7,377 bases of DNA. Origin: Bacteroidales bacterium (lineage in GTDB: Bacteria; Bacteroidota; Bacteroidia; Bacteroidales; Dysgonomonadaceae). Made by a program: the position numbers and the translations under genes. Below, piece by piece: positions 1 through 6,391 of the stretch (position 1 is its first letter; every line of letters begins with the position of its first letter). Location: contig JAAZLV010000345.1 in assembly GCA_012799155.1 (NCBI GenBank), positions 1 to 7,377 of the forward strand. The letters run 5' to 3'. Under the pieces are notes generated by a model. The model was not told where the DNA came from. It saw nothing but the letters and a program-made list of their open reading frames with translations, and did no database searches.

Positions 1-1832
1 AGTCGGTCGAACTGAGCTTCTGTTGCATCGTAGAACTCACGATATACACGATCCTTCATCTTGTAGGGAACATGTCCGATGGCATACCATTCGTCCATGA
101 GTTCTTGCAACAATGGCAATGCTTGCTCTGCGGAGAGCGTCTTATCGAGTTGACTGATCTTATCAACGATCTTTTTCTTGGCATCCAGATTCTTCGATTC
201 TTCTTCGTTCTGTGAAGATGTATGTATTTTTTTCTGTTCGAAGAAATAATCACAGGCAGCGATAAATCGTTTCCAAACTGAATCCACATATTTATGTGGC
301 ACGATGCCAATATTCTTCCACTCTTTCTGGATCTCAATAAAATCCTGGGTGGTTTTCCTCCAATCCTGGCTCTCTTTCATCGCCTCCGCACGCTCACAGA
401 GTTCCATTTTCTTCCGGAGGTTCTCCTCCATCTCGTTCCGCAGCGTTTTGTAATATTCATTCTTCGAACGGAAAAAGAAATCACAGGCGGCACGGTAACG
501 TTTGTATATCTTGGTGTTCCATTTGCGTGGTACATATCCAATCTGGCGCCACTGCGTCTGAATCGCCAGCACCTCCTTCACCTTACTGTTCCAGTCTCTG
601 ATTGTTTTAATCTGGCTGTAGTCAATTGCCTCCAGCTTTTCACAGAGCGATGTCTTTAGTTCCAGGTTCTCATCTTCCTTGCCCCTGAGTGCCTCAAAAT
701 GTGCCTGGTATTTCTTATTGATACTGGTAGAGGCCTCCTTAAAACGATTCCATACCTCTTCCCTATCCTTTCTGGAAACCGGTCCAATTTCACGCCACTC
801 CTGGTGAAGATTTTGCAACTGATGGAAGGCAGAAACAACATCAGACTCCTCATCAAGTCTTTCAGCAGCTTCACACAGCTCGTTTTTCAATTCAAGATTC
901 TTCTTGAAATCATATTCCCTGAACTCATTGTTGATCCGTACCAGATCATAAAAAATCTCCACGTAATGCTGATAAGATTTCCAAAGCTCGTTCACCCTGG
1001 CCTGGGGGATCATCTTGATTTCGTTCCACTCCTGCTGCAGTGATTTGAACTCCTGGTAAACCTTGTTGAAATCCTCCTGACCCTGGTTTTGCGTCAGCTG
1101 TTTCACCTGTTCAATGATGGCCAATTTCCGGGCTACATTCTTTTCTTTCTCGGCCTCTTCCATGGCCGTAATGGCTGATCGCTTCTCTCTGATCTTCTGC
1201 AACAACTCCTTCCCTTCAATAAAAAGTGCAGACTCATTGGCTACAAAATCAATCTCTTCACCACCAGTAGAAAGAAATGCCTGTTTTTGTCCTTCAATTT
1301 CATTGCGCAGTGTACGGTAGAATTGATTCTTGTACTCATCAATATCTTTTCTCTGAGGACGTTCTGCTTCCAGCAACTCACGAAGCTTCTGAACAATTTC
1401 ATCAACGGTCAACAGTGAACCGGTTATATTGTCTGATTCAGAATCCTCATCCGATTCATCAGCCTCATTTCCGGAATCGTCCGCTTCATCTGCTTCACCA
1501 TCTTCCAAGTGATAGTCAATTTTTTCCTGCTCTTTTTCCTTCTGTTCATCAGCTTCTTCCGAGACAGTTGCTTCAACATCAGACTGAGCACTGCCAACAT
1601 TGGAGCCGTCGGTTTCTTCGACCAATTTAAGGTCGGAGATTCCAGTTACTTCCTGTTTATCTTCGAGAGCAACCTCATCGGTTTTATCGGTCTGAACGGC
1701 TTCCTGTACCTGTTCAGCTTGAGGGGTATCTACCTTAGACTCCTGGACCGGTACTTCAGGCTCCGGATGCATCTCTTTGTTTTCCGTATCGATGGTTAAA
1801 TTTTTCTCATCAAGATTGTTGTTCGTATTCAT
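1..1832 (-). CDS. DUF349 domain-containing repeat protein, 3' end cut by window edge
   Basis: An open frame runs from ATG at 1832-1830 to the left edge without a stop, giving 610 whole codons; the C-terminus lies outside. Residues 1 to about 136 are a low-complexity acidic stretch rich in Glu, Asp, Gln and Ser. The rest is charged and predicted mostly helical. It contains five copies of a motif built as EW or QW, then I/IG, V/I-P, and a second aromatic followed by K/R/N-x-F/Y. The first Trp of each copy falls at residues 269, 346, 428, 505 and 582, so the spacing is 77 to 82 residues. This matches the tandem DUF349 (PF03993) architecture seen in Bacteroidota. No signal peptide or membrane segment is visible, so it is probably cytoplasmic. 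The biochemical role of the family is unknown to me and I assign none. The gene lies beyond the der terminator with its own leader, so it is probably a separate transcription unit. The family call is firm; function is open. Confidence 0.9.
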   Translation of the reverse strand, partial: MNTNNNLDEKNLTIDTENKEMHPEPEVPVQESKVDTPQAEQVQEAVQTDKTDEVALEDKQEVTGISDLKLVEETDGSNVGSAQSDVEATVSEEADEQKEKEQEKIDYHLEDGEADEADDSGNEADESDEDSESDNITGSLLTVDEIVQKLRELLEAERPQRKDIDEYKNQFYRTLRNEIEGQKQAFLSTGGEEIDFVANESALFIEGKELLQKIREKRSAITAMEEAEKEKNVARKLAIIEQVKQLTQNQGQEDFNKVYQEFKSLQQEWNEIKMIPQARVNELWKSYQHYVEIFYDLVRINNEFREYDFKKNLELKNELCEAAERLDEESDVVSAFHQLQNLHQEWREIGPVSRKDREEVWNRFKEASTSINKKYQAHFEALRGKEDENLELKTSLCEKLEAIDYSQIKTIRDWNSKVKEVLAIQTQWRQIGYVPRKWNTKIYKRYRAACDFFFRSKNEYYKTLRNEMEENLRKKMELCERAEAMKESQDWRKTTQDFIEIQKEWKNIGIVPHKYVDSVWKRFIAACDYFFEQKKIHTSSQNEEESKNLDAKKKIVDKISQLDKTLSAEQALPLLQELMDEWYAIGHVPYKMKDRVYREFYDATEAQFDR

Positions 1833-1838
1833 CAGTAG

Positions 1839-1844
1839 TCCCTT
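1839..1844 (-). promoter_or_regulatory. possible ribosome binding site of the DUF349 gene
   Basis: The minus strand reads AAGGGA six bases before the ATG at 1832. It resembles a Shine-Dalgarno sequence imperfectly. Such sites are weak or absent in many Bacteroidota genes, so it supports the chosen start only modestly. Confidence 0.4.
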
Positions 1845-1888
1845 CGTTTTACCCCAACCATCCGATTGGGATGTTGCTATTCATTTTT

Positions 1889-1919
1889 TAGTTTTTTATA
1901 ACTCAATAGTAGTTTTTTA
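1889..1919 (-). repeat. 10-bp direct repeat in the DUF349 leader
   Basis: TAAAAAACTA occurs twice on the minus strand, at 1919-1910 and 1898-1889. The copies start 21 bp apart, about two helical turns. They lie between the candidate promoter and the start codon of the DUF349 gene. The spacing would suit a protein binding two faces of the helix, but the region is so A/T-rich that chance is a real alternative. The rest of the 1833-2075 gap holds homopolymer runs (T8 at 1928-1935, G6 at 2055-2060, plus strand) and no coding sequence I recognise. Confidence 0.4.
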
Positions 1920-1944
1920 CCAACCACTTTTTTTTCAATAACTG

Positions 1945-1952
1945 CAAATTAA
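1945..1952 (-). promoter_or_regulatory. candidate -7 promoter element for the DUF349 gene
   Basis: The minus strand reads TTAATTTG, one mismatch from the Bacteroidota -7 consensus TAnnTTTG. It lies in the AT-rich gap after the der terminator. No good TTTG -33 element appears at the usual spacing. If used, transcription would begin near 1938 and leave a leader of roughly 105 bases before the ATG at 1832. This is a tentative call from a short motif. Confidence 0.3.
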
Positions 1953-2075
1953 CGCAATATTTTTGGGAAAACATCTGTTTTCTTGATTTATTTTTGAAGA
2001 TAGAACCAAGCAACTGTTTAGTTAACGTTCTGTAAACCGGATATGGCTAGAGTTGGGGGGCTGATTTGTGAAGAC

Positions 2076-2105
2076 AAAAAAAATCCGCCAGTAATTAACT
2101 GGCGG
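2076..2105 (-). terminator. intrinsic terminator after der
   Basis: On the minus strand the arms CCGCCAGT (2105-2098) and ACTGGCGG (2092-2085) form a perfect 8-bp stem around a 5-base loop. One A and then eight T follow (2083-2076). It begins 18 bases past the der stop codon. This is a textbook Rho-independent terminator and marks the end of the fabH-era-der transcript. Confidence 0.9.
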
Positions 2106-2123
2106 GGATACTTTTACAACCGC

Positions 2124-3437
2124 TTATTTTTCTCTGAAAAAGATGTTGATGGGTGTACCTGAGAAATCCCATATCTCACGCATTCGATTCTCAATGAACC
2201 GCTTATAGGGTTCCTTGATATATTGCGGCAAATTACAGAAGAAGACAAAGGAAGGCACTTGCGTCTTGGGCAGCTGGGTGATGTACTTCACCTTGATATA
2301 TTTCCCCTTGTTGGCAGGGGGAGGTGTACGCTCGATGATGGGCAACAACTGTTCATTGAGCTTGCTGGTGGCCACTTTTCTTTTTTTATTCTGATAAACC
2401 TCCTTGGCCAGGTCCATCACTTTCAAGATTCGCTGCTTCGTAAGAGCCGAACCAAAAATGATGGGGAAATCGGTAAAAGGGGCCAGTCGCTGACGGATGG
2501 CATTCTCAAAAGTCTTGATCACCATGTTGTCTTTCCCTTCTACCAGGTCCCATTTGTTGACGAAGACCACCAGCCCCTTGCGGTTCTTTTGAATCAGTGA
2601 GAAAATATTAAGATCCTGGCTTTCGATGCCACGGGTAGCATCCAGCATCAGGATACAAACATCCGCATTTTCAATTACGCGGATGGAGCGAATTACAGAG
2701 AAGTACTCCAGATCTTCGTTCACCTTTCCCCGCTTACGAATACCGGCAGTGTCGACAAGATAAAAATCCATACCAAACTTGTTGTACCGCATGTAGATGG
2801 AATCGCGTGTAGTACCGGCAATGTCAGTTACAATGCTCCGTTCCTCACCTATCAATGCATTGATGATGGATGATTTTCCTGCGTTGGGGCGTCCCACCAC
2901 TGCAAACCTGGGGACATCATCCAGCACCTCCTCTTCACCGCTACTGGTGAAAAGAGTAAGGATATGATCGAGCAGGTCACCGGTGCCGGAACCGTTGATG
3001 GCTGAGACGCTGAAAGGATCACCCAGTCCCAGTGTATAAAACTCGGCTGCCTGGTGTCCCAGATTGAAGTTGTCTGACTTGTTGGAGACAATCACCACCG
3101 GCTTGCCGGAGCGTCGCAACATATGCGCCACACTGGTGTCAAGATCTGTCAATCCGTTCATCACGTCCACAACGAAGAGAATCACATCCGCCTCATCCAT
3201 CGCTATGCGCACCTGTTTGTTGATCTCATCCTCCATCACATCGTCGGAGTCAACCACCCATCCACCAGTATCGACCAGTGAAAATTCCTTCCCGTTCCAG
3301 TTCACTTTGCCGTACTGACGGTCGCGGGTGGTGCCGGCAGTCTCTGTCACAATAGCCTCACGGCTTTGTGTCAATCGGTTGAAAAGGGTGGATTTTCCCA
3401 CGTTGGGGCGTCCCACAATCGCTACTAAGTTTTGCAT
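2124..3437 (-). CDS. der: ribosome biogenesis GTPase Der (EngA), two GTPase domains
   Basis: Der is an essential GTPase that binds the 50S subunit and is needed for its late assembly. The 437-residue product has the family's defining double G domain. The first carries GRPNVGKS at residues 9-16, DTGG at 56-59 and NKSD at 119-122. The second carries GRPNAGKS at 182-189, DTAG at 229-232 and NKWD at 294-297. A C-terminal KH-like domain spans about 355-437. All nucleotide-binding motifs are intact and the length is normal for the family. I place the start at ATG 3437-3435 because Der proteins begin almost directly with the first GTPase strand. The frame stays open upstream to a GTG at 3503, but that would add 22 residues translated from the repeat-like linker. 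Der is the last gene of the cluster, 82 bp after era, and a strong terminator follows it. No Shine-Dalgarno sequence is visible. Confidence 0.98.
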   Translation of the reverse strand: MQNLVAIVGRPNVGKSTLFNRLTQSREAIVTETAGTTRDRQYGKVNWNGKEFSLVDTGGWVVDSDDVMEDEINKQVRIAMDEADVILFVVDVMNGLTDLDTSVAHMLRRSGKPVVIVSNKSDNFNLGHQAAEFYTLGLGDPFSVSAINGSGTGDLLDHILTLFTSSGEEEVLDDVPRFAVVGRPNAGKSSIINALIGEERSIVTDIAGTTRDSIYMRYNKFGMDFYLVDTAGIRKRGKVNEDLEYFSVIRSIRVIENADVCILMLDATRGIESQDLNIFSLIQKNRKGLVVFVNKWDLVEGKDNMVIKTFENAIRQRLAPFTDFPIIFGSALTKQRILKVMDLAKEVYQNKKRKVATSKLNEQLLPIIERTPPPANKGKYIKVKYITQLPKTQVPSFVFFCNLPQYIKEPYKRFIENRMREIWDFSGTPINIFFREK

Positions 3438-3467
3438 AATGTCGTTGATTAGCTGATGAGTTGATTT

Positions 3468-3511
3468 GAGGATGTGGGGAATTGAAAATTTGCAAATCAC
3501 CACATCACCTC
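3468..3511 (-). repeat. imperfect inverted repeat with inner palindrome in the era-der gap
   Basis: On the minus strand GAGGTGATGTGG (3511-3500) can pair with CCACATCCTC (3477-3468), giving a 10-bp stem with a two-base bulge. The loop contains a perfect 10-bp palindrome, ATTTGCAAAT (3497-3488). No T run follows, so it does not look like an intrinsic terminator. The whole 3438-3519 linker is made of recurring short words such as ATCA, ACATC and AAATC. It may be one copy of a dispersed intergenic repeat or an RNA-processing or stability element; both ideas are inference. Confidence 0.5.
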
Positions 3512-3519
3512 TTCTTTGA

Positions 3520-4413
3520 TTAGTCCAGTTTGTATCCGAAGGTCTTTAACAGGTTATCCCGGTTGCGCCAGTCCTTCTCTACCTTTACATAGATCTGGAG
3601 GTAGATCTTCTTCTCGAAGAAACGTTCTATATCCTTGCGGGCCATTGTTCCCAGTTTCTTGAGCGACTCGCCCTTGTGACCGATCACGATCCCCTTCTGG
3701 GTATCGCGCTCCACCAGAATGATTGCCCTTATCCGGATGATATCCTTCTCATCAAGAAACTCCTCCACGATGGCTTCAATAGCATAGGGAACCTCTTTCT
3801 GGTAAAGCAAGAGCGCTTTCTCACGGATGATCTCTGCCACGAAGAAACGGGCCGGCTTGTCGGTGAGTGCATCCTTCTCGAAGTAGGGAGGTGACTCAGG
3901 CAACAGTTCCAGGACTCTTTTCTGAACAAGGTCCACACTGAAGTTGTTCAACGCCGAGATGGGATAGATCTCCGCTTTGGGCAGCAGTGTCTGCCATTGC
4001 AATACCAGTTGTTCCAGCGCCTCCTGCGTGGTCTGGTCAATTTTATTGATCAGCAGCAGCACGGGCAAATCCAACTGCTGTACTTTCGCGAGGAATTCAT
4101 CATTCTTGTCTACCTTCTCCACCACGTCGGTCACGTAGAGCAGCACATCAGCATCCTGCAGTGCCGAGAGCGAGAAGGTGAGCATCTGTTCCTGCAACTT
4201 GTAGTTGGGACGCAGCACGCCGGGTGTATCGGAATAGACCACCTGGTACTCCGGTTTGTTGACGATGCCGATGATCCTGTGGCGCGTTGTTTGTGCCTTG
4301 GCGGTGATGATCGAGATTTTCTCCCCCACCAGCCGGTTCATCAGTGTAGATTTTCCCACATTGGGATTTCCAACGATGTTGACAAAGCCGGAACGATGCT
4401 TCTTCTGTTCCAT
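3520..4413 (-). CDS. era: GTPase Era, 30S ribosomal subunit maturation
   Basis: Era is a small GTPase with a KH domain that binds the 3' end of 16S rRNA and helps 30S maturation, partly at the membrane. The 297-residue product has the expected order. G1 is GNPNVGKS at residues 15-22, the G2 region is TTRHR at 42-46, G3 is DTPG at 62-65, G4 is NKID at 123-126 and G5 is SAL at 153-155. A C-terminal KH domain follows with its GHKG loop at 245-248. Length and motifs are normal and nothing is missing. The start ATG (4413-4411) overlaps the fabH stop as TAATG, so translation is probably coupled to fabH. Der, which acts on the large subunit, follows 82 bp downstream. Confidence 0.98.
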   Translation of the reverse strand: MEQKKHRSGFVNIVGNPNVGKSTLMNRLVGEKISIITAKAQTTRHRIIGIVNKPEYQVVYSDTPGVLRPNYKLQEQMLTFSLSALQDADVLLYVTDVVEKVDKNDEFLAKVQQLDLPVLLLINKIDQTTQEALEQLVLQWQTLLPKAEIYPISALNNFSVDLVQKRVLELLPESPPYFEKDALTDKPARFFVAEIIREKALLLYQKEVPYAIEAIVEEFLDEKDIIRIRAIILVERDTQKGIVIGHKGESLKKLGTMARKDIERFFEKKIYLQIYVKVEKDWRNRDNLLKTFGYKLD

Positions 4414-5435
4414 TAATCCTGTTTAACTGTTTCCTTGTTTCCGTCGTATCCCCATTTCAGGTAGACACTTCCCCATGAAAAACCGGCACCGAAGGCGGTG
4501 AGGATGAGGTTGTCACCCTTACGGAGTTTAGATTCCCACTCCCATAGACAAAGTGGTATCGTACCTGCACTGGTATTGCCATACCGTTCAATGTTGACCA
4601 TCACCTTGTCGGGCGACAAACCGGTTCTTTCCACGGTGGCGTCTATGATCCGAAGGTTGGCCTGGTGCGGCACCAGCCAGTCTACATCATTGGCTGTAAG
4701 GTTGTTTCGTTTCATGATGTTTTCAGAAACCTCTGCCATTCGTGACACGGCGTACTTGAAAACCACCTTGCCATCCTGGTAGACCGTATGTTCATTATTG
4801 TCTACCGTCTCATGACTGGCTGGGTGCTTGCTTCCGCCTGCCTTCATGTGCAAAGGCTTGTAGCCCACGCCGTCAGAATGCAACTCAGCATCGATGATTC
4901 CAACCTCTTCCTCTGTCGGTTCAATCAGTACAGCTCCCGCTGCATCACCGAAGAGTGGACAGGTGGTACGGTCGTTGTAGTTGGTAATACCCGACATCTT
5001 GTCGCCTGCCAACAGGATAATCTTCTTATACTTACCTGTTTTGATCAGACCGTTGCAAATCTCCAATCCATAAACAAAACCGGAGCAGGCAACCTCCATG
5101 TCAAAACAAAAGGCGTTTTTTATGTTGTTGTTTTCAGCTACGATTGATGCTGCTGAAGGAAAAAAGTGATCGGGTGTGGAAGTGGCAAAGATGACCGCAT
5201 CAATCTCATCGGGTGCGATGCCTGTTTTGGCTAGCAGATCTGCCACAGCTTTTGTGCCAAGAACCGAAATACCCATCTCTTCTCCTTTGAGGATACGCCT
5301 CTCCTTGATTCCAACACGCGTCATGATCCACTCATCGGTGGTATCGACCATTGTTGAAAGTTCCTCGTTGGTGAGTATGTAATCCGGCAGACTGGCCGCG
5401 ATACCGGTGATTACTGCATTTAGTTGTCTCATCAT
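4413..5435 (-). CDS. fabH: beta-ketoacyl-ACP synthase III (FabH)
   Basis: FabH condenses an acyl-CoA starter, usually acetyl-CoA or a branched-chain acyl-CoA, with malonyl-ACP and so initiates type II fatty-acid synthesis in the cytoplasm. The 340-residue product carries the full Cys-His-Asn triad of this thiolase-fold family. The Cys is in VACSGF (C117), the His in PHQAN (H257) and the Asn in GNTSAGT (N287). The C-terminal GAGFSWG glycine motif is at about residues 316-322. Length is normal. Starter preference cannot be read reliably from the sequence. Two ATG codons stand in tandem (5435-5433 and 5432-5430), so the start is uncertain by one residue; neither has a clear Shine-Dalgarno sequence. 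The gene lies between a hairpin on its upstream side and era, which it overlaps by one base. plsX, which separates rpmF and fabH in many Proteobacteria, is absent here. Confidence 0.97.
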   Translation of the reverse strand: MMRQLNAVITGIAASLPDYILTNEELSTMVDTTDEWIMTRVGIKERRILKGEEMGISVLGTKAVADLLAKTGIAPDEIDAVIFATSTPDHFFPSAASIVAENNNIKNAFCFDMEVACSGFVYGLEICNGLIKTGKYKKIILLAGDKMSGITNYNDRTTCPLFGDAAGAVLIEPTEEEVGIIDAELHSDGVGYKPLHMKAGGSKHPASHETVDNNEHTVYQDGKVVFKYAVSRMAEVSENIMKRNNLTANDVDWLVPHQANLRIIDATVERTGLSPDKVMVNIERYGNTSAGTIPLCLWEWESKLRKGDNLILTAFGAGFSWGSVYLKWGYDGNKETVKQD

Positions 5436-5459
5436 CGTTCAAATAAAAGTTGACTGAAT

Positions 5460-5499
5460 AAAAAACCCTGAAAACGATCAGATTGTTTCAGGGTTTTTT
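5460..5499 (-). terminator. terminator-like hairpin between rpmF and fabH
   Basis: On the minus strand AAAAAACCCTGAAA (5499-5486) pairs perfectly with TTTCAGGGTTTTTT (5473-5460) around a 12-base loop. The stem ends in six T, and its symmetric A/T ends mean it could also act on the other strand. It begins 20 bases after the rpmF stop and ends 24 bases before the fabH start. I see no convincing promoter in those 24 bases. It is therefore either a leaky terminator that lowers fabH-era-der expression relative to rpmF, or a processing or stability structure. Confidence 0.75.
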
Positions 5500-5519
5500 C
5501 ATGTATCGCCAAGAGTTAC

Positions 5520-5705
5520 TTATGCTGTCACCTCTTTTTCAATTGCCAGCTTACCTCTGTAGTAACCACATTCACCACATACGGTGTGGTAGATGTGCCA
5601 TGCACCACAGTTGGGACATATAGCCATGGTAGGCAATTTTGCATGATCGTGTGCCCTTCTTTTACCTTGTCTTGCAGAAGACTGTCTTCTTTTAGGATGT
5701 GCCAT
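5520..5705 (-). CDS. rpmF: 50S ribosomal protein L32
   Basis: This is a structural protein of the large ribosomal subunit. The 61-residue product starts with the conserved MAHPKRR segment and a very basic N-terminus. It then carries a zinc ribbon with two cysteine pairs, CPNC at C30/C33 and CGEC at C43/C46. All four cysteines are present, so this is the zinc-binding form and not a cysteine-free form. Length is normal for L32. The ATG at 5705-5703 follows the DUF177 stop by 31 AT-rich bases with no Shine-Dalgarno sequence, and the pair is probably co-transcribed. This pairing of YceD and L32 is widely conserved in bacteria. Confidence 0.97.
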   Translation of the reverse strand: MAHPKRRQSSARQGKRRAHDHAKLPTMAICPNCGAWHIYHTVCGECGYYRGKLAIEKEVTA

Positions 5706-5736
5706 TTTATTATTTACTTTTTACTATTTATATCAA

Positions 5737-6315
5737 TCAATTGTCTTCAAAACTGAGCCCTTTCAAGGCATCCCATCGCGGATCGCCCGATTGTGGATCC
5801 TCTTCGCCTGCCAGCTCTTCGTCATCGGCGAGTTCATCATCCGCATCCTCTTCATCTGTGCTTACAGCCCTGTGCTTGCGCAGTTTTGATGAAACGGCTC
5901 GATTGCACTCACCCGCAGGATGAACATGCTTTATGGGGATACACAGAGCAATAAACTCATAGAGAAACCATGCGATGTTTATTTCTCCCTCCTCTTCGGG
6001 GATGACCACAATCTCATCGCTCTCTTCCGCATACTCCTTACCGAACTTCACAATCAGTCGGTTTCTTGTATCCACCTCCTGGTTCATGTCGTCGAGGCAA
6101 CGTGTGCAAGGCACCTGCACCACTCCCTTCAGTTCGAATTCAAACTCAAAGGTTGATGAGGTCCGCTTCACGGTCACCTTCACCTTCACATTTCCTTTCC
6201 TTACTTCGTCGCCATCAATGTCTTCGAAGAATTTCCTGTCCAGATCATACGCAAAGGTATGGGTTCCGAAAGAAAGGTTTTTCAGGGAAATATTGTACAA
6301 ACTAAACTTTGCCAC
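5737..6315 (-). CDS. DUF177 (YceD-like) protein, large-subunit rRNA accumulation
   Basis: DUF177/YceD proteins are encoded next to rpmF in many bacteria, and bacterial and plastid members are linked to 23S rRNA accumulation; the mechanism is unsettled. The 192-residue product shows the family's conserved PCTRCLD motif with C70 and C73. A hydrophobic segment follows at about 115-127. Next is an acidic low-complexity stretch at about 153-173, and the C-terminus contains DPRWDALKGL. A further cysteine, C137, lies in the region HPAGEC. The start is GTG (6315-6313). An in-frame TGA lies only four codons upstream (6327-6325), which excludes a longer protein, and GAGGA precedes the GTG by six bases. 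It is the first gene of the cluster, with its own promoter about 25 bases upstream. Family assignment is firm; molecular function is by analogy. Confidence 0.93.
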   Translation of the reverse strand: MAKFSLYNISLKNLSFGTHTFAYDLDRKFFEDIDGDEVRKGNVKVKVTVKRTSSTFEFEFELKGVVQVPCTRCLDDMNQEVDTRNRLIVKFGKEYAEESDEIVVIPEEEGEINIAWFLYEFIALCIPIKHVHPAGECNRAVSSKLRKHRAVSTDEEDADDELADDEELAGEEDPQSGDPRWDALKGLSFEDN

Positions 6316-6320
6316 GGTTT

Positions 6321-6326
6321 TTCCTC
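6321..6326 (-). promoter_or_regulatory. ribosome binding site fixing the GTG start of the DUF177 gene
   Basis: The minus strand reads GAGGAA, and its GAGGA core ends six bases before the GTG at 6315. A clear Shine-Dalgarno sequence is uncommon among the genes of this window. Here it may offset the weaker GTG start codon. Together with the in-frame TGA at 6327 it settles the start. Confidence 0.75.
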
Positions 6327-6370
6327 AAAATAAAGCGGTGCAAAGATAGTAATTATTTCTTTACACCGCC
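6327..6370 (-). terminator. hairpin ending the kinase transcript, overlapping the next promoter
   Basis: On the minus strand GCGGTGTAAAG (6369-6359) pairs with CTTTGCACCGC (6345-6335), an 11-bp stem with one wobble pair, around a 13-base loop. A G-U pair can extend the outside. The sequence after it is TTTATTTT (6334-6327), an interrupted T run. It starts about 22 bases past the stop of the broken kinase gene. This is consistent with a moderate intrinsic terminator. Confidence 0.6.
6341..6348 (-). promoter_or_regulatory. -7 promoter element for the DUF177-rpmF transcript
   Basis: The minus strand reads TATCTTTG, an exact match to the Bacteroidota -7 consensus TAnnTTTG, followed by CACCGC. 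No clear TTTG -33 element stands at the usual distance. The predicted transcription start lies around 6335, leaving a leader of roughly 20 bases that contains the ribosome binding site. The element sits inside the 3' side of the terminator-like hairpin at 6327-6370. Confidence 0.65.
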
Positions 6371-6391
6371 TGTTTTTGTCATATTAATTTA

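Noticed and set aside
294..1043. Plus-strand open frames of 114 to 121 codons opposite the DUF349 gene.
   Set aside because: They are antisense to a clear repeat protein, resemble no family I know, and owe their length to the opposite-strand codon composition.
3438..3503. A 22-residue N-terminal extension of Der starting with GTG at 3503.
   Set aside because: The Der family begins within a few residues of the first GTPase motif. The extra segment is translated from the repeat-like linker and has no ribosome binding site.
4788..5147. A 119-codon plus-strand open frame opposite fabH.
   Set aside because: It lies wholly within the intact fabH gene, shows no family features and has no promoter or ribosome binding site I can see.
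5440..5447. TTTATTTG on the minus strand just before fabH, close to the Bacteroidota -7 consensus.
   Set aside because: It lies only four bases from the start codon, so transcription would begin at or inside the coding sequence. Leaderless use cannot be excluded but nothing supports it.
5699..5923. A serine-rich plus-strand open frame opposite the DUF177 gene.
   Set aside because: The serine run is simply the antisense reading of the acidic Asp/Glu-rich tail of the DUF177 protein.
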